64,000 nucleotides of DNA from Aquabacterium sp. NJ1 (GTDB lineage Bacteria > Pseudomonadota > Gammaproteobacteria > Burkholderiales > Burkholderiaceae_C), in the NCBI RefSeq assembly GCF_000768065.1, contig NZ_JRKM01000001.1, positions 4,508,001 through 4,572,000 on the forward strand, in the 5' to 3' direction. This document shows positions 1 through 9,600 of this stretch, piece by piece; within the stretch, counting starts at the first letter, position 1, and the number at the start of each line of letters is the position of its first letter. The notes beneath the pieces were generated by a model. It saw only the letters and a list, made by a program, of their open reading frames with translations. It was not told the DNA's origin and ran no database searches. The position numbers were made by a program, and so were the translations under genes.

Positions 1-816
1 CTGTTCGTGGCCCAGGGCGTCAGCAAGGTCCGCCTGACCGGTGGCGAGCCGCTGTTGCGCCGGGGGGTGGCGGATCTGGCGCGTGGCTTGACGGCCTTGT
101 CGGGGCTGCAGGATTTGTCCGTGTCCAGCAATGGCACCCAGCTGGCCCGCCATGCGCGCCCCTTGCGCGAGGCGGGTGTGCAGCGCCTGAACATCAGCCT
201 CGATTCGCTGGACCGGGACTGCTTTGCCCGCATCACCGGGCGCGATTGCCTGGCCGATGTGCTGGATGGCTTGAAGGAAGCTCGGGCCGCCGGCTTTGAT
301 CCCATCAAGCTCAACATGGTTGTTCAGGCCGACGTGAATCTGGATGAAGTGCGCCGCATGGTGGCCTTTGCCATCGAGCAGGGCTTTGTGCTGCGCCTGA
401 TCGAGCCCATGCCGGTGGGTGACACCGGGCGTGCCAGCAAGGGGGTGGACCTCTCCTGTCTGGGCGAAGACCTGGCGCGTGAGCACGGCCTGTTGCCTCA
501 GGTGCTGGGGCAGGGGGCAGGGCCGGCTCGTTACTGGCGCACCCCTGATGGCGGCATGAGCCTGGGTGTGATCACACCCATGTCACGGCACTTTTGCGCC
601 TCCTGCAACCGTGTGCGCCTGGGTGTGGACGGCACACTGTACCTGTGCCTCGGCCAGAACGACCAGGTGCCGCTGGGGCAGATGCTGCGGGCCGGTGCCA
701 GCGACGCCGAGTTGACCCAGGCCATCCTGGCGGGCATCGCCGCCAAACCCGAGCGACATGAGTTCAACGAGCGCCCTCAGCAGATCGTGCGCTTCATGTC
801 CCAGACGGGTGGTTAA
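1..816 (+). CDS. moaA: GTP 3',8-cyclase MoaA, 5'-truncated by the window edge
   Basis: Radical-SAM enzyme that starts molybdenum-cofactor synthesis by converting GTP to cyclic 8-hydro-GTP. The frame is open from base 1, so the start codon and the N-terminal CxxxCxxC cluster lie outside the window. Visible family marks are RLTGGEPLLRRG near the beginning, SSNGTQL, NISLDSLD, the second-cluster cysteines in HFCASCNRVRLGVDG and YLCLG, and the C-terminal Gly-Gly tail (SQTGG) essential in MoaA. It lies 47 bp upstream of narX. Placement fits, because NarG needs the Mo-bis-MGD cofactor made by this pathway. About 270 residues remain of a usual 330-370. Confidence 0.95.
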   Translation: MFVAQGVSKVRLTGGEPLLRRGVADLARGLTALSGLQDLSVSSNGTQLARHARPLREAGVQRLNISLDSLDRDCFARITGRDCLADVLDGLKEARAAGFDPIKLNMVVQADVNLDEVRRMVAFAIEQGFVLRLIEPMPVGDTGRASKGVDLSCLGEDLAREHGLLPQVLGQGAGPARYWRTPDGGMSLGVITPMSRHFCASCNRVRLGVDGTLYLCLGQNDQVPLGQMLRAGASDAELTQAILAGIAAKPERHEFNERPQQIVRFMSQTGG

Positions 817-863
817 GCCCATGGGCTTGTCTGGCTTGATCAGGTTTCGCCCGGCGAGGGACA

Positions 864-2981
864 ATGGTGCCCTTGGGCCCGGGCATGGGCCCTGATGGAG
901 CACGGGTGGCAGCCTCTTCGGAAGACATCAAACAGCGAACAGACAGCACCAGCGCCGTCAGCAGTGACGCGCTGGATGCGCTCGGCAGCATGGGCGCGCG
1001 CATGGTCAGCAAGGGCCTGGCCTCCAAGCTGCTGGCCATTGGGGGCGCCTTTCTGGTGCTGGCCCTGGCCTCCATCGGCCTGACCCTGTGGGTGACCTGG
1101 CAACTGGAAGGGGGCGCGGCCGCCGTGAACGAGGCTGGGCGCATGCGCATGCGCAGCTACCAGCTGGCCCTGAGCCTGCAGCATCCCACGGTCGAGCAGG
1201 CAGAATTCCCGCACGACATCCAGCGCAGGCTGCAGGACTTCGAGAACAGCCTGACGCTGCTTCGCACCGGTGACCCTGGGCGCCCCTTGAGCGTGCCTTG
1301 GGATGAAGACACCCGCAGCGGCTTCACGGGCGTGAATGAGGACTGGGCGGTGCTGCGCGCCCAGGCGCTGGAGATCGCCAACGGTGCGCCGATTTCCGGC
1401 TCGCTGCGCGGCAATGTCGACGACTTTGTTTCCCGCATCGACGTTTTCGTGTCCGCCATCGAGCACCACATTGCACGCTGGACGGCCTTGCTGCACACCT
1501 TCCAGCTGGCGATGATGGCTTTGGCCGTGCTCAGCGCGCTGGCCATGCTGTACGCGGGGCACGTTGTCATCCTGGAGCCCGTTGCACGTCTGCAGAGTGG
1601 CTTGCGGCGCATCGAAGAGGGTGACTTCTCGACGCGGGTCACGGTCGATACCGAGGATGAACTGGGGGCCCTGGCCTCGGGCTTCAACAGCATGGCCGAG
1701 AACCTGCAGTCGCTCTATGGCAACCTGGAGTTCAAGGTCAAGGAAAAGACCGCCGGCCTGGAGATCAAGCAGGCACGGCTCAGTGCCCTGTACGAGGTGG
1801 CCGCGTTCGTGGCCAAGGCGGACAAGCTGGAAGTTCTGGCTCAAGGCTTCGCGCAACAGATGCGCCGCATCGCCCATGCAGACGCCGTGGCCATCCGCTG
1901 GTCTGACGAGGCCAATGAGCGTTATGTGCTGCTGGCCAGCGACTGCCTGCCCAAGATCATGGCCGAAGACGAGCAATGCGTGCTGTCCGGCGATTGCCTG
2001 TGTGGCGCTCGGGTTGACGCGAGTGGTCTGCCTGGCATCCGCGTGATCCCGATTCAGGACGCTGCCAAGGCACTGGCCAAGGCGTCTGCCGCACAAACGG
2101 TGAAAGACCACTGCGAGAAGGCCGGCTACACGACCCTGGTCACCGTGCCCCTGGGCTTGCATCAGCGCGTGCTGGGCGAGGTCGAGCTTTTCTTCAGGGG
2201 GGACCCGCACTTCAGCGAAGAAGAACGTGGTCTGTTCGAGGCCCTGGCCAGCCACCTGGCCGGGGCCATGGAAAGCCTGCGCGCAGCCGCCCTGGACCGC
2301 GAATCCGCCGTGGCGGCCGAGCGCCAGATGCTGGCCCAGGAGCTGCACGATTCCATTGCCCAGTCCCTGGCCTTCCTCAAGATCCAGATGCAGCTGTTGC
2401 GCGACGCCATGATGCGCGGCGACGACAAGGCCATCGAGGCCAGCATGAACGAGCTGGATGCCGGCGTGCGCGAAAGCTACAGCGATGTGCGCGAGTTGCT
2501 GCTGCATTTCCGTGTGCGCACGCATGCCGAAGACATCGAGCCGGCCTTGCGTGAGACCCTGTCCAAGTTCGAGCACCAGTCCGGCTTGCGTGGCCACCTG
2601 AGCTTGCACAGCCAGGGCCTGCCTTTGCCACCTGATGTGCAGATCCAGGTGCTGCACATCGTGCAGGAGTGCCTGTCCAACGTGCGCAAGCATGCCCAGG
2701 CCACGCAGGTCTGGGTGGATGTACAAACGCAGCCGGCCTGGTGTGTGTCCGTGTCCGACAATGGTTGCGGCTTCGATGTCGAGTCCGGCCCGCCGGACGA
2801 TACCCACGTGGGCTTGCGCATCATGCGTGAGCGCGCACAACGCATTGGCGCCACCTTGACCTTCCAGTCGGCCCCGGACGGGACCCGCGTCGAGCTGCGC
2901 CTGCCCAAGCTGACGGCCAGCCCGAGCCACTCACCCGGGAGTGCCGGCGCCGACACTGCCATGAACCTTGCCTCTACATGA
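864..2981 (+). CDS. narX: Nitrate/nitrite sensor histidine kinase NarX
   Basis: Membrane sensor kinase of the NarX type, 705 residues. After a roughly 50-residue cytosolic lead comes TM1 (about 56-80), then the periplasmic P-box NEAGRMRMRSYQLAL (89-103) that binds nitrate/nitrite. A second TM follows near residues 215-235, then HAMP, a GAF-like central module with the NarX cysteine cluster (QCVLSGDCLCG), and a HisKA_3 dimerisation helix with phospho-acceptor His495 in ELHDSIAQSLAF. The C-terminal ATPase has N-box QECLSNVRKHA and G-box DNGCGFD. The ATG at 864 has a purine-rich GAGGGA just upstream; a later ATG at Met47 is possible but has a weaker ribosome site. It overlaps narL by 4 bp (ATGA), so the pair is translationally coupled. 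Confidence 0.95.
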   Translation: MVPLGPGMGPDGARVAASSEDIKQRTDSTSAVSSDALDALGSMGARMVSKGLASKLLAIGGAFLVLALASIGLTLWVTWQLEGGAAAVNEAGRMRMRSYQLALSLQHPTVEQAEFPHDIQRRLQDFENSLTLLRTGDPGRPLSVPWDEDTRSGFTGVNEDWAVLRAQALEIANGAPISGSLRGNVDDFVSRIDVFVSAIEHHIARWTALLHTFQLAMMALAVLSALAMLYAGHVVILEPVARLQSGLRRIEEGDFSTRVTVDTEDELGALASGFNSMAENLQSLYGNLEFKVKEKTAGLEIKQARLSALYEVAAFVAKADKLEVLAQGFAQQMRRIAHADAVAIRWSDEANERYVLLASDCLPKIMAEDEQCVLSGDCLCGARVDASGLPGIRVIPIQDAAKALAKASAAQTVKDHCEKAGYTTLVTVPLGLHQRVLGEVELFFRGDPHFSEEERGLFEALASHLAGAMESLRAAALDRESAVAAERQMLAQELHDSIAQSLAFLKIQMQLLRDAMMRGDDKAIEASMNELDAGVRESYSDVRELLLHFRVRTHAEDIEPALRETLSKFEHQSGLRGHLSLHSQGLPLPPDVQIQVLHIVQECLSNVRKHAQATQVWVDVQTQPAWCVSVSDNGCGFDVESGPPDDTHVGLRIMRERAQRIGATLTFQSAPDGTRVELRLPKLTASPSHSPGSAGADTAMNLAST

Positions 2982-3733
2982 CCGACAACGTGACCGTTCG
3001 CCTGCTCGTGGTTGATGACCACAATCTGTTTCGCCGTGGCCTGATCGCCTTGCTCTCTCGTGACAGCCGCGTCAGCGTGGTGGCCGAGGCGCGTGATGCG
3101 GGTGAGGCGCTGAAGATGGCGCAGCTGCACAAACCCGATGTCATCTTGCTGGACAACCACCTGCCTGGTGTGCATGGCGTGGACGCCTTGCCCCAGTTGT
3201 ATGCCGCGGTGCCGCAGGTGCGCATCGTGATGTTGACCGTCAGCGAGGATGCCGATGACCTGGCCCAGGCCTTGTCCAGGGGCGCGGCGGGTTACCTGCT
3301 CAAGACCATCGAGGGCGAGGCGCTGGTGGATGCCATCTTGCGGGTGCGGGCAGGGGAGTCCGTGGTGTCGCCCGAGATGACGACCAAGCTGATTGCGGCT
3401 TATCGACAGGCCCTCAGTTCACCAGCGGAGGCCGGCGGTGCGTCCGGCGCACCCCTTGCCCCGCTTGGCAACGAGGCAGCGGAGGCTGAGCACCTGGGAA
3501 CACGGGTCGATGCACGCGGCGAGGAGCTGGCTGCTGGCATGTCCCGCCTGTCGCCACGTGAGCGCGACATCCTGCGCGAAATTGCCCGTGGTGCCAGCAA
3601 CAAGGAAATCGCCCGCACGCTGGACATCGCCGAGACCACGGTCAAGATCCACGTGCAGCACATCCTGCGCAAGCTCAACCTGACTTCGCGCGTGCAGGCG
3701 GCTGTGTTCGCCACGAGTCAGTCCAGGGATTGA
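2978..3733 (+). CDS. narL: Nitrate/nitrite response regulator NarL
   Basis: NarL/FixJ-family response regulator, 251 residues. The receiver domain covers about 8-125 with acidic pocket VVDDH, phospho-acceptor Asp59 (ILLDNHLPG) and the conserved Lys in YLLKTIEG. The LuxR-type HTH is C-terminal (LSPRERDILREIARGASN, then AETTVKIHVQHILRKL). The linker between the domains is about 35 residues longer than in E. coli NarL (216 aa in total) and rich in Ala, Gly and Pro. Its start overlaps the narX stop. It presumably controls the downstream narK promoter together with an FNR-type activator, but I found no convincing 7-2-7 NarL palindrome. Confidence 0.93.
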   Translation: MTDNVTVRLLVVDDHNLFRRGLIALLSRDSRVSVVAEARDAGEALKMAQLHKPDVILLDNHLPGVHGVDALPQLYAAVPQVRIVMLTVSEDADDLAQALSRGAAGYLLKTIEGEALVDAILRVRAGESVVSPEMTTKLIAAYRQALSSPAEAGGASGAPLAPLGNEAAEAEHLGTRVDARGEELAAGMSRLSPRERDILREIARGASNKEIARTLDIAETTVKIHVQHILRKLNLTSRVQAAVFATSQSRD

Positions 3734-3746
3734 GTCGGCAGGAAGA

Positions 3747-3760
3747 CTGATCCAGATCAA
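3747..3760 (+). promoter_or_regulatory. FNR/DNR-type box upstream of narK1
   Basis: CTGATCCAGATCAA matches the FNR consensus TTGAT-N4-ATCAA at nine of ten defined positions. It lies in the only substantial gap between narL and narK1, centred 114 bp before the narK1 ATG. It is the best site for anaerobic activation of the nar operon. No good -10 hexamer is seen at the class II spacing, so the exact transcription start is unclear. Confidence 0.7.
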
Positions 3761-3867
3761 GCCCCAGGGGTGGTAGTACTCCCAACGGATGATGTCCATG
3801 TTCGAGAGAAGGATGTTCAGAGCAGGCTGATTTTTTGACACTGCGTGGCATTGGAAAGGAGTTTCCC

Positions 3868-5130
3868 ATGTCTACGCGAGGCAAAGCCTTATCTGTCCTG
3901 GGCGTCAGCACACTGGCCTTCACGGTGTGCTTCATGGCCTGGATGATGTTCGGGGTCATCGGCATCCCGATCAAGAAAACGCTCGGCTTGAGCGCCACCG
4001 AGTTCGGTCTTTTGACCGCTACACCAGTCCTGACTGGCTCGCTCGTGCGTGTGCCGCTGGGCCTGTGGACCGACCGCTTCGGTGGCCGCATCGTGATGTT
4101 TGTCACCTTGCTGCTGTGCGTGCTCCCCATCTACCTGCTGAGTTACGCCACGCAGTACTGGCATTTCCTGGTGCTGGGCCTGTTCCTGGGGCTGGCTGGT
4201 GGTTCGTTCTCGGTGGGCACACCTTATGTGGCCCGCTGGTTCCCCAAGAGCCAGCAAGGCTTCGCCATGGGTGTGTTCGGGGCTGGTAACTCGGGTGCAG
4301 CGGTCAACAAGTTCGTGGCATCTGCCCTGGTGGTGGCCTTCGGCTGGACCATGGTGCCGAAGGTATACGCCGCCGTGATGCTGGGTACGGCCCTGATCTT
4401 CTGGTTCGGTAGCCATTCCGACCCTGCTCACCTGGTTCAATCCAAGGCCAGCCTCACCGAGCAGCTCAAGCAGCTCAAGGACCCGCGCGTGCTCAAGTAC
4501 TGCCAGTACTACAGCATCGTGTTCGGTGGTTACGTGGGCCTGAGCCTGTGGATGGTGCAGTACTACGTGGGTGAGTACGGCCTGGACATCCGCGTGGCCG
4601 CCTTGCTGGCTGCCTGCTTCTCGCTGCCTGGCGGCGTGCTGCGCGCGATCGGCGGTTACCTGTCGGACAAGCACGGCGCACACAAGGTCACCTGGTGGGT
4701 GCTGTGGGCCAGCTGGATCTGCCTGTTCATCCTGAGCTATCCGCAGACCGACTTCTCCATCAACACCGTCAATGGCGTCAAGACCTTTCACCTCGGCCTG
4801 AACGTCTACGCCTTCACCGCACTGATGTTCGCCCTGGGCATCGCCTGGGCCTTCGGCAAGGCCAGCGTCTTCAAGTACATCAGCGACGACTACCCCACCA
4901 ATATCGGCGCCATCTCCGGCATCGTGGGTCTGGCTGGCGGCATGGGTGGCTTCATCCTGCCCATCATCTTCGGCGTTCTGCTGGACATGACCGGGGTCCG
5001 CTCCAGCGCCTTCATGTTCCTCTACGGCGTGGTCTGGGTCTCCCTGATCTGGATGTACCGCACCGAAGTCCGCTCTCGTGACGTGCTGGGTGGTGAACCC
5101 CAGGGCGCGCTTGTCGGCAGCCGCGCCTGA
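3868..5130 (+). CDS. narK1: Nitrate/proton symporter, NarK1 type (MFS)
   Basis: Major facilitator superfamily nitrate transporter, about 420 residues with 12 predicted TM helices. The first helix is STLAFTVCFMAWMMFG, and the MFS signature follows as RVPLGLWTDRFGGR. Nitrate-signature glycines appear in GLFLGLAGGSFSVGTPY and GAGNSGAAVNK. It is the shorter, first member of a tandem narK pair; NarK1-type proteins are thought to be nitrate/H+ symporters and NarK2-type proteins nitrate/nitrite antiporters. I chose ATG 3868 because GGAAAGGAG lies 6 bp upstream; the frame extends back to a TTG at 3835 without ribosome-site support. First gene of the narK1K2GHJI operon. Confidence 0.9.
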   Translation: MSTRGKALSVLGVSTLAFTVCFMAWMMFGVIGIPIKKTLGLSATEFGLLTATPVLTGSLVRVPLGLWTDRFGGRIVMFVTLLLCVLPIYLLSYATQYWHFLVLGLFLGLAGGSFSVGTPYVARWFPKSQQGFAMGVFGAGNSGAAVNKFVASALVVAFGWTMVPKVYAAVMLGTALIFWFGSHSDPAHLVQSKASLTEQLKQLKDPRVLKYCQYYSIVFGGYVGLSLWMVQYYVGEYGLDIRVAALLAACFSLPGGVLRAIGGYLSDKHGAHKVTWWVLWASWICLFILSYPQTDFSINTVNGVKTFHLGLNVYAFTALMFALGIAWAFGKASVFKYISDDYPTNIGAISGIVGLAGGMGGFILPIIFGVLLDMTGVRSSAFMFLYGVVWVSLIWMYRTEVRSRDVLGGEPQGALVGSRA

Positions 5131-5162
5131 ATCACCGCATCACCTTGAACAAGGACAACATC

Positions 5163-6614
5163 ATGGCAAGCACAACTGTGTCGTCAGGGCCGGCCAAGCC
5201 GGGCAGTACCCTGGCCATCTGGACCCCGGAAGACAAGTCCTTCTGGGAGGCCGAAGGGCAGGCGATCGCCAAGCTCAACCTGTGGATCTCGGTGCCCGCG
5301 CTGTTCCTGGCCTTTGCGGTCTGGCAGCTGTGGAGCGTGGCGGCGGTCAATCTGCCGCTGCTGGGTTTCAAGTACACCACCAACCAGCTGTTCTGGCTGG
5401 CATCGGCACCCGCGCTGTCGGGTGCGACGCTGCGCATCTTCTACTCCTTCATGGTGCCGGTCTTTGGTGGCCGCCGCTGGACGGCGATCTCGACGGCTTC
5501 CTTGCTGATCCCTGCCATCGGCATCGGCATGGCGATTCAAGATCCGACCACGCCTTATCCCACCATGCTGATCCTGGCGCTGCTGTGCGGCCTGGGGGGC
5601 GGCAACTTCAGCTCCAGCATGTCCAACATCAGCTTCTTCTTCCCGAAGGAGCGCAAGGGCTCGGCCCTGGGCGTGAACGCCGGCCTGGGCAACCTGGGCG
5701 TGTCGGTGGTGCAGTTCCTCAGCCCCATCATCATCTCGGTGGGCGTGTTCGGTGTGTTCGGTGGCGACTCGCAGCAGATCGTCAACAAGGCAGGTGCGCA
5801 CGTTGAAATCTGGGCCCAGAACGCCGCCTTCGTGTGGGTGCCCTGGATCGTGATTGCCACGCTGGCCGCCTGGTTCTTCATGAACGACATCGCGGACGCC
5901 AAGGCCTCGTTCGCCACGCAAGCGGCGATCTTCCGCAACAAGCACAACTGGCTGATGTGCATCCTGTACCTGGGTACCTTCGGCTCCTTCATTGGTTATG
6001 CCGCCGGCTTCCCGCTGCTGATCAAGTCGCAGTTCAAGGATGTGAACCCGCTGGCTTACGCCTGGATCGGCCCGCTGGTGGGTGCGCTGGTGCGCCCCTT
6101 CGGTGGCTGGCTGGCCGACAAGCTCGGTGGTGCCCGTGTGACCTACTGGAACTTCATCGTCATGGCCTGCGCGGTGGTGGGTGTGCTGTTCTTCCTGCCC
6201 AAGGGCGCGCACAGTGCCTTCGCCTTGCCCTGGGGGCCTGAGGCTGGCAACTTCACCGGCTTCTTCCTGATGTTCCTGGTGCTGTTCCTGACCACGGGCA
6301 TTGGCAATGGTTCGACCTTCCGCATGATCCCTGTGATCTTCATGAACCTCAAGACCAAGGGTGTGGCCCGCAATGACGAGGCCGGCATGAACGCCGCCAT
6401 AAAGGAGGCCAACACCGAAGCCGCCGCCGTGCTGGGTTTCACCGCCGCCGTAGCGGCCTACGGTGGCTTCTTCATCCCCAAGAGTTACGGCACGTCGATC
6501 GGCGCCACGGGTGGCCCCGAAGCGGCCCTGTTGATCTTCATCGCTTTTTATCTGCTGTGCATCGTGACCACCTGGTGGTTCTATGCGCGTGACAACGCCG
6601 AGCAGCCCTGCTGA
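5163..6614 (+). CDS. narK2: Nitrate/nitrite antiporter, NarK2 type (MFS)
   Basis: Second MFS nitrate transporter, about 483 residues, predicted 12 TM helices. Nitrate-signature motifs are GLGGGNFSSSMSNISFFFP and GNGSTFRMIPVIF; VRPFGGWLADKLGGAR carries the MFS loop motif. It is expected to exchange internal nitrite for external nitrate during respiration. ATG 5163 was preferred over the TTG at 5145 because AAGGACAACATC gives a purine-rich ribosome site at suitable distance. It starts 32 bp after narK1 and ends 20 bp before narG, so all are probably one transcript. Confidence 0.92.
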   Translation: MASTTVSSGPAKPGSTLAIWTPEDKSFWEAEGQAIAKLNLWISVPALFLAFAVWQLWSVAAVNLPLLGFKYTTNQLFWLASAPALSGATLRIFYSFMVPVFGGRRWTAISTASLLIPAIGIGMAIQDPTTPYPTMLILALLCGLGGGNFSSSMSNISFFFPKERKGSALGVNAGLGNLGVSVVQFLSPIIISVGVFGVFGGDSQQIVNKAGAHVEIWAQNAAFVWVPWIVIATLAAWFFMNDIADAKASFATQAAIFRNKHNWLMCILYLGTFGSFIGYAAGFPLLIKSQFKDVNPLAYAWIGPLVGALVRPFGGWLADKLGGARVTYWNFIVMACAVVGVLFFLPKGAHSAFALPWGPEAGNFTGFFLMFLVLFLTTGIGNGSTFRMIPVIFMNLKTKGVARNDEAGMNAAIKEANTEAAAVLGFTAAVAAYGGFFIPKSYGTSIGATGGPEAALLIFIAFYLLCIVTTWWFYARDNAEQPC

Positions 6615-6634
6615 TTGGATACGGAGTAAACACA

Positions 6635-9600
6635 ATGAGCCACTTTCTGGACAAGCTGACCTATTTCGCGCAGCCCAAGCAGGGCTTCTCGGATGGGCAT
6701 GGTGTCACCACCGGCGAAGACCGCACCTGGGAAGACGCCTATCGCAACCGCTGGCAACACGACAAGATCGTGCGTTCCACCCACGGTGTGAATTGCACGG
6801 GCTCCTGCTCGTGGAAGATCTACGTCAAGGGCGGCATCGTGACCTGGGAAACCCAGCAGACCGATTACCCTCGCACCCGGCCTGATCTGCCCAACCACGA
6901 GCCACGCGGCTGTGCGCGCGGCGCCAGCTACTCCTGGTATCTGTACAGCGCCAACCGCGTCAAGCACCCCATGGTGCGCGGCGAGTTGCTCAAGCATTGG
7001 CGTGCTGCGCGTGCCGTGGCCAAGTCCCCGGTGGACGCCTGGGCGGCCTTGATGAGCAATCCCGATACCCGCCGCAGCTGGCAGAAAGAGCGAGGCCTGG
7101 GCGGTTTCGTGCGCGCCAGCTGGGACGAGGTCAACGAGATCGTGGCCGCCGCCAACGTCTACACGATCAAGCAGCATGGGCCGGACCGCATCATCGGCTT
7201 CTCGCCGATCCCGGCCATGTCCATGATCTCGTATGCCGCAGGCAGCCGCTACCTGAGCCTGATCGGTGGCGTGTGCATGTCCTTCTACGACTGGTATTGC
7301 GACCTGCCGCCCGCCAGCCCGCAAATCTGGGGCGAGCAGACCGACGTGCCTGAATCGGCCGACTGGTACAACTCGACCTTCATCATCGCCTGGGGCTCCA
7401 ACGTGCCCCAGACCCGCACCCCGGACGCCCACTTCTTCACCGAGGTCCGCTACAAGGGCGCCAAGACGGTCGCCGTCACGCCCGACTACGCGGAAATCTC
7501 CAAGCTGGCCGACATCTGGATGCACCCCAAGCAGGGCACCGATGCCGCCGTGGCCATGGCCATGGGCCATGTGATCCTCAAGGAGTTCTACTTCGACAAG
7601 CGCAGCGCGTACTTCGACGATTACGCCCGCCGCTACACCGACCTGCCCATGCTGGTCATGCTCGAAGAGCAGGACACCCCGGCCGGCAAGGCCCTGGTCC
7701 CTGGCCGCTACCTGCGCGCCAGCGACATGAGCGCCGAACTGGCCGCGGGCAGCAACTCCGAATGGAAGACCCTGGCTTACGAGCTGGATGGCCGCATCGT
7801 GCAGCCCAATGGCTCGATCGGCTTCCGCTGGGGTGCCGACGGCCGCGCTGATCAAGGCAAGTGGAACCTGGAAAGCAAGGAAGCCGTGGGCGACCGCGAG
7901 GTCAAGTTCAGGTTGTCGGTGCTGGAAGAGGGCACCCAGGCCGACATCAACAAGGTGGCCTTCCCGTACTTCGGTGGCATCGACACCCCCAACTTCAACG
8001 CCAACAAGCAAGGCGATGTGCTGCTGCGCAATGTGCCCATGAAGCGCATCACCGTGCAGGACAAGGGCGTGAGCAAGGACGTGTGGGTGGCCACGGTGTT
8101 CGACCTGCAGGTGGCCAGCTACGGTGTGAACCGCGGCCTGACCGATGCACAAGGCAATCTGGTGGACGACGGCGCCAAGTCCTTTGATGACAATGTGGCC
8201 TACACGCCCGCCTGGCAAGAGCAGATCACCGGTGTGCCCCGCGCACAGATCCTCACCGTGGCCCGTCAGTTCGCCGACAACGCCGACAAGACCAAGGGCA
8301 AGTCCATGGTCATCATCGGCGCGGCCATGAACCACTGGTACCACTGCGACATGAACTACCGCGGCATCATCAACATGCTGATGATGTGTGGCTGTATCGG
8401 CCAGTCGGGTGGGGGCTGGGCGCACTATGTGGGCCAGGAAAAGCTGCGCCCGCAAACTGGCTGGACGGCCCTGGCCTTTGCGCTGGACTGGTCGCGCCCG
8501 CCGCGCCAGCAGAACTCCACCAGCTTCTTCTATGCCCACACCGACCAGTGGCGCTACGAAAAGCTGGGCGTAGGCGAGGTGCTCTCGCCGCTGGCCGACA
8601 AGAAGATGTTCGGCGGCAGCATGATCGACTACAACGTGCGTGCCGAGCGCATGGGCTGGCTGCCCTCTGCACCCCAGCTGGAAACCAACCCGCTGAAGGT
8701 GGTGAAGGACGCGCAGGCCAAGGGCATGGACCCCAAGGACTATGTGGTCGACGCGCTCAAGAACGGCACGCTGAACCTGTCCTGCGAGGACCCGGACAAC
8801 CCAGCCAACTGGCCGCGCAACATGTTCGTGTGGCGTTCCAACATCCTGGGTTCATCGGGCAAGGGCCACGAGTACTTCCTCAAGCACCTGCTGGGCACCA
8901 CCCACGGCGTGCAGGGCAAGGACCTGGGCGCTGACGACACCAAGCCTGAAGAAGTCAAGTGGCATGCTGAAGCGCCACAAGGCAAGCTGGACCTGCTGGT
9001 CACGCTGGACTTCCGCATGAGCACCACCTGCCTGTACTCGGACATCGTGCTGCCCACCGCCACCTGGTACGAGAAGAACGACCTCAACACCAGCGACATG
9101 CACCCCTTCATCCACCCGCTGTCTGCGGCGGTGGACCCGGCCTGGGAAGCCCGTTCTGACTGGGAGATCTACAAGGGCTTTGCCAAGAAGTTCTCCGAAG
9201 TTTGCGTGGGCCACCTGGGCACCGAGAAGGAAGTGGTGCTCACGCCCATCATGCACGACACCGCTGGCGAAATGGCCCAGCCCTTTGGTGTGCAGGAATG
9301 GAAGAAGGGCGAGATCGACCTGCTGCCCGGCAAGACCGCACCGCAGATCACCGTGGTCGAGCGCGATTACCCCAACACCTACAAGCGCTTCACCTCCCTG
9401 GGCCCGCTGATGAACAAGCTGGGCAATGGCGGCAAGGGCATCGGCTGGAACACGCAGGATGAAGTCCATGCGCTGGGCGAGCTCAATGGCCTGGTGCGCG
9501 AGGAGGGCGTGAGCAAGGGCTTCCCGAAGATCGAGTCCGACATCGACGCCACCGAGGTGGTGCTGATGCTGGCCCCCGAGACCAACGGCCACGTGGCCGT

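Noticed and set aside
840-2930. 696-codon open frame on the minus strand opposite narX
   Set aside because: It is the antisense shadow of a GC-rich gene; its product is His/Gln/Gly-rich with no domain, while the plus strand encodes a complete NarX.
3771-3787. NarL heptamer pair next to the narK1 FNR box
   Set aside because: One TACTCCC-like heptamer is visible but no properly spaced inverted 7-2-7 partner, so I did not list it as a site.
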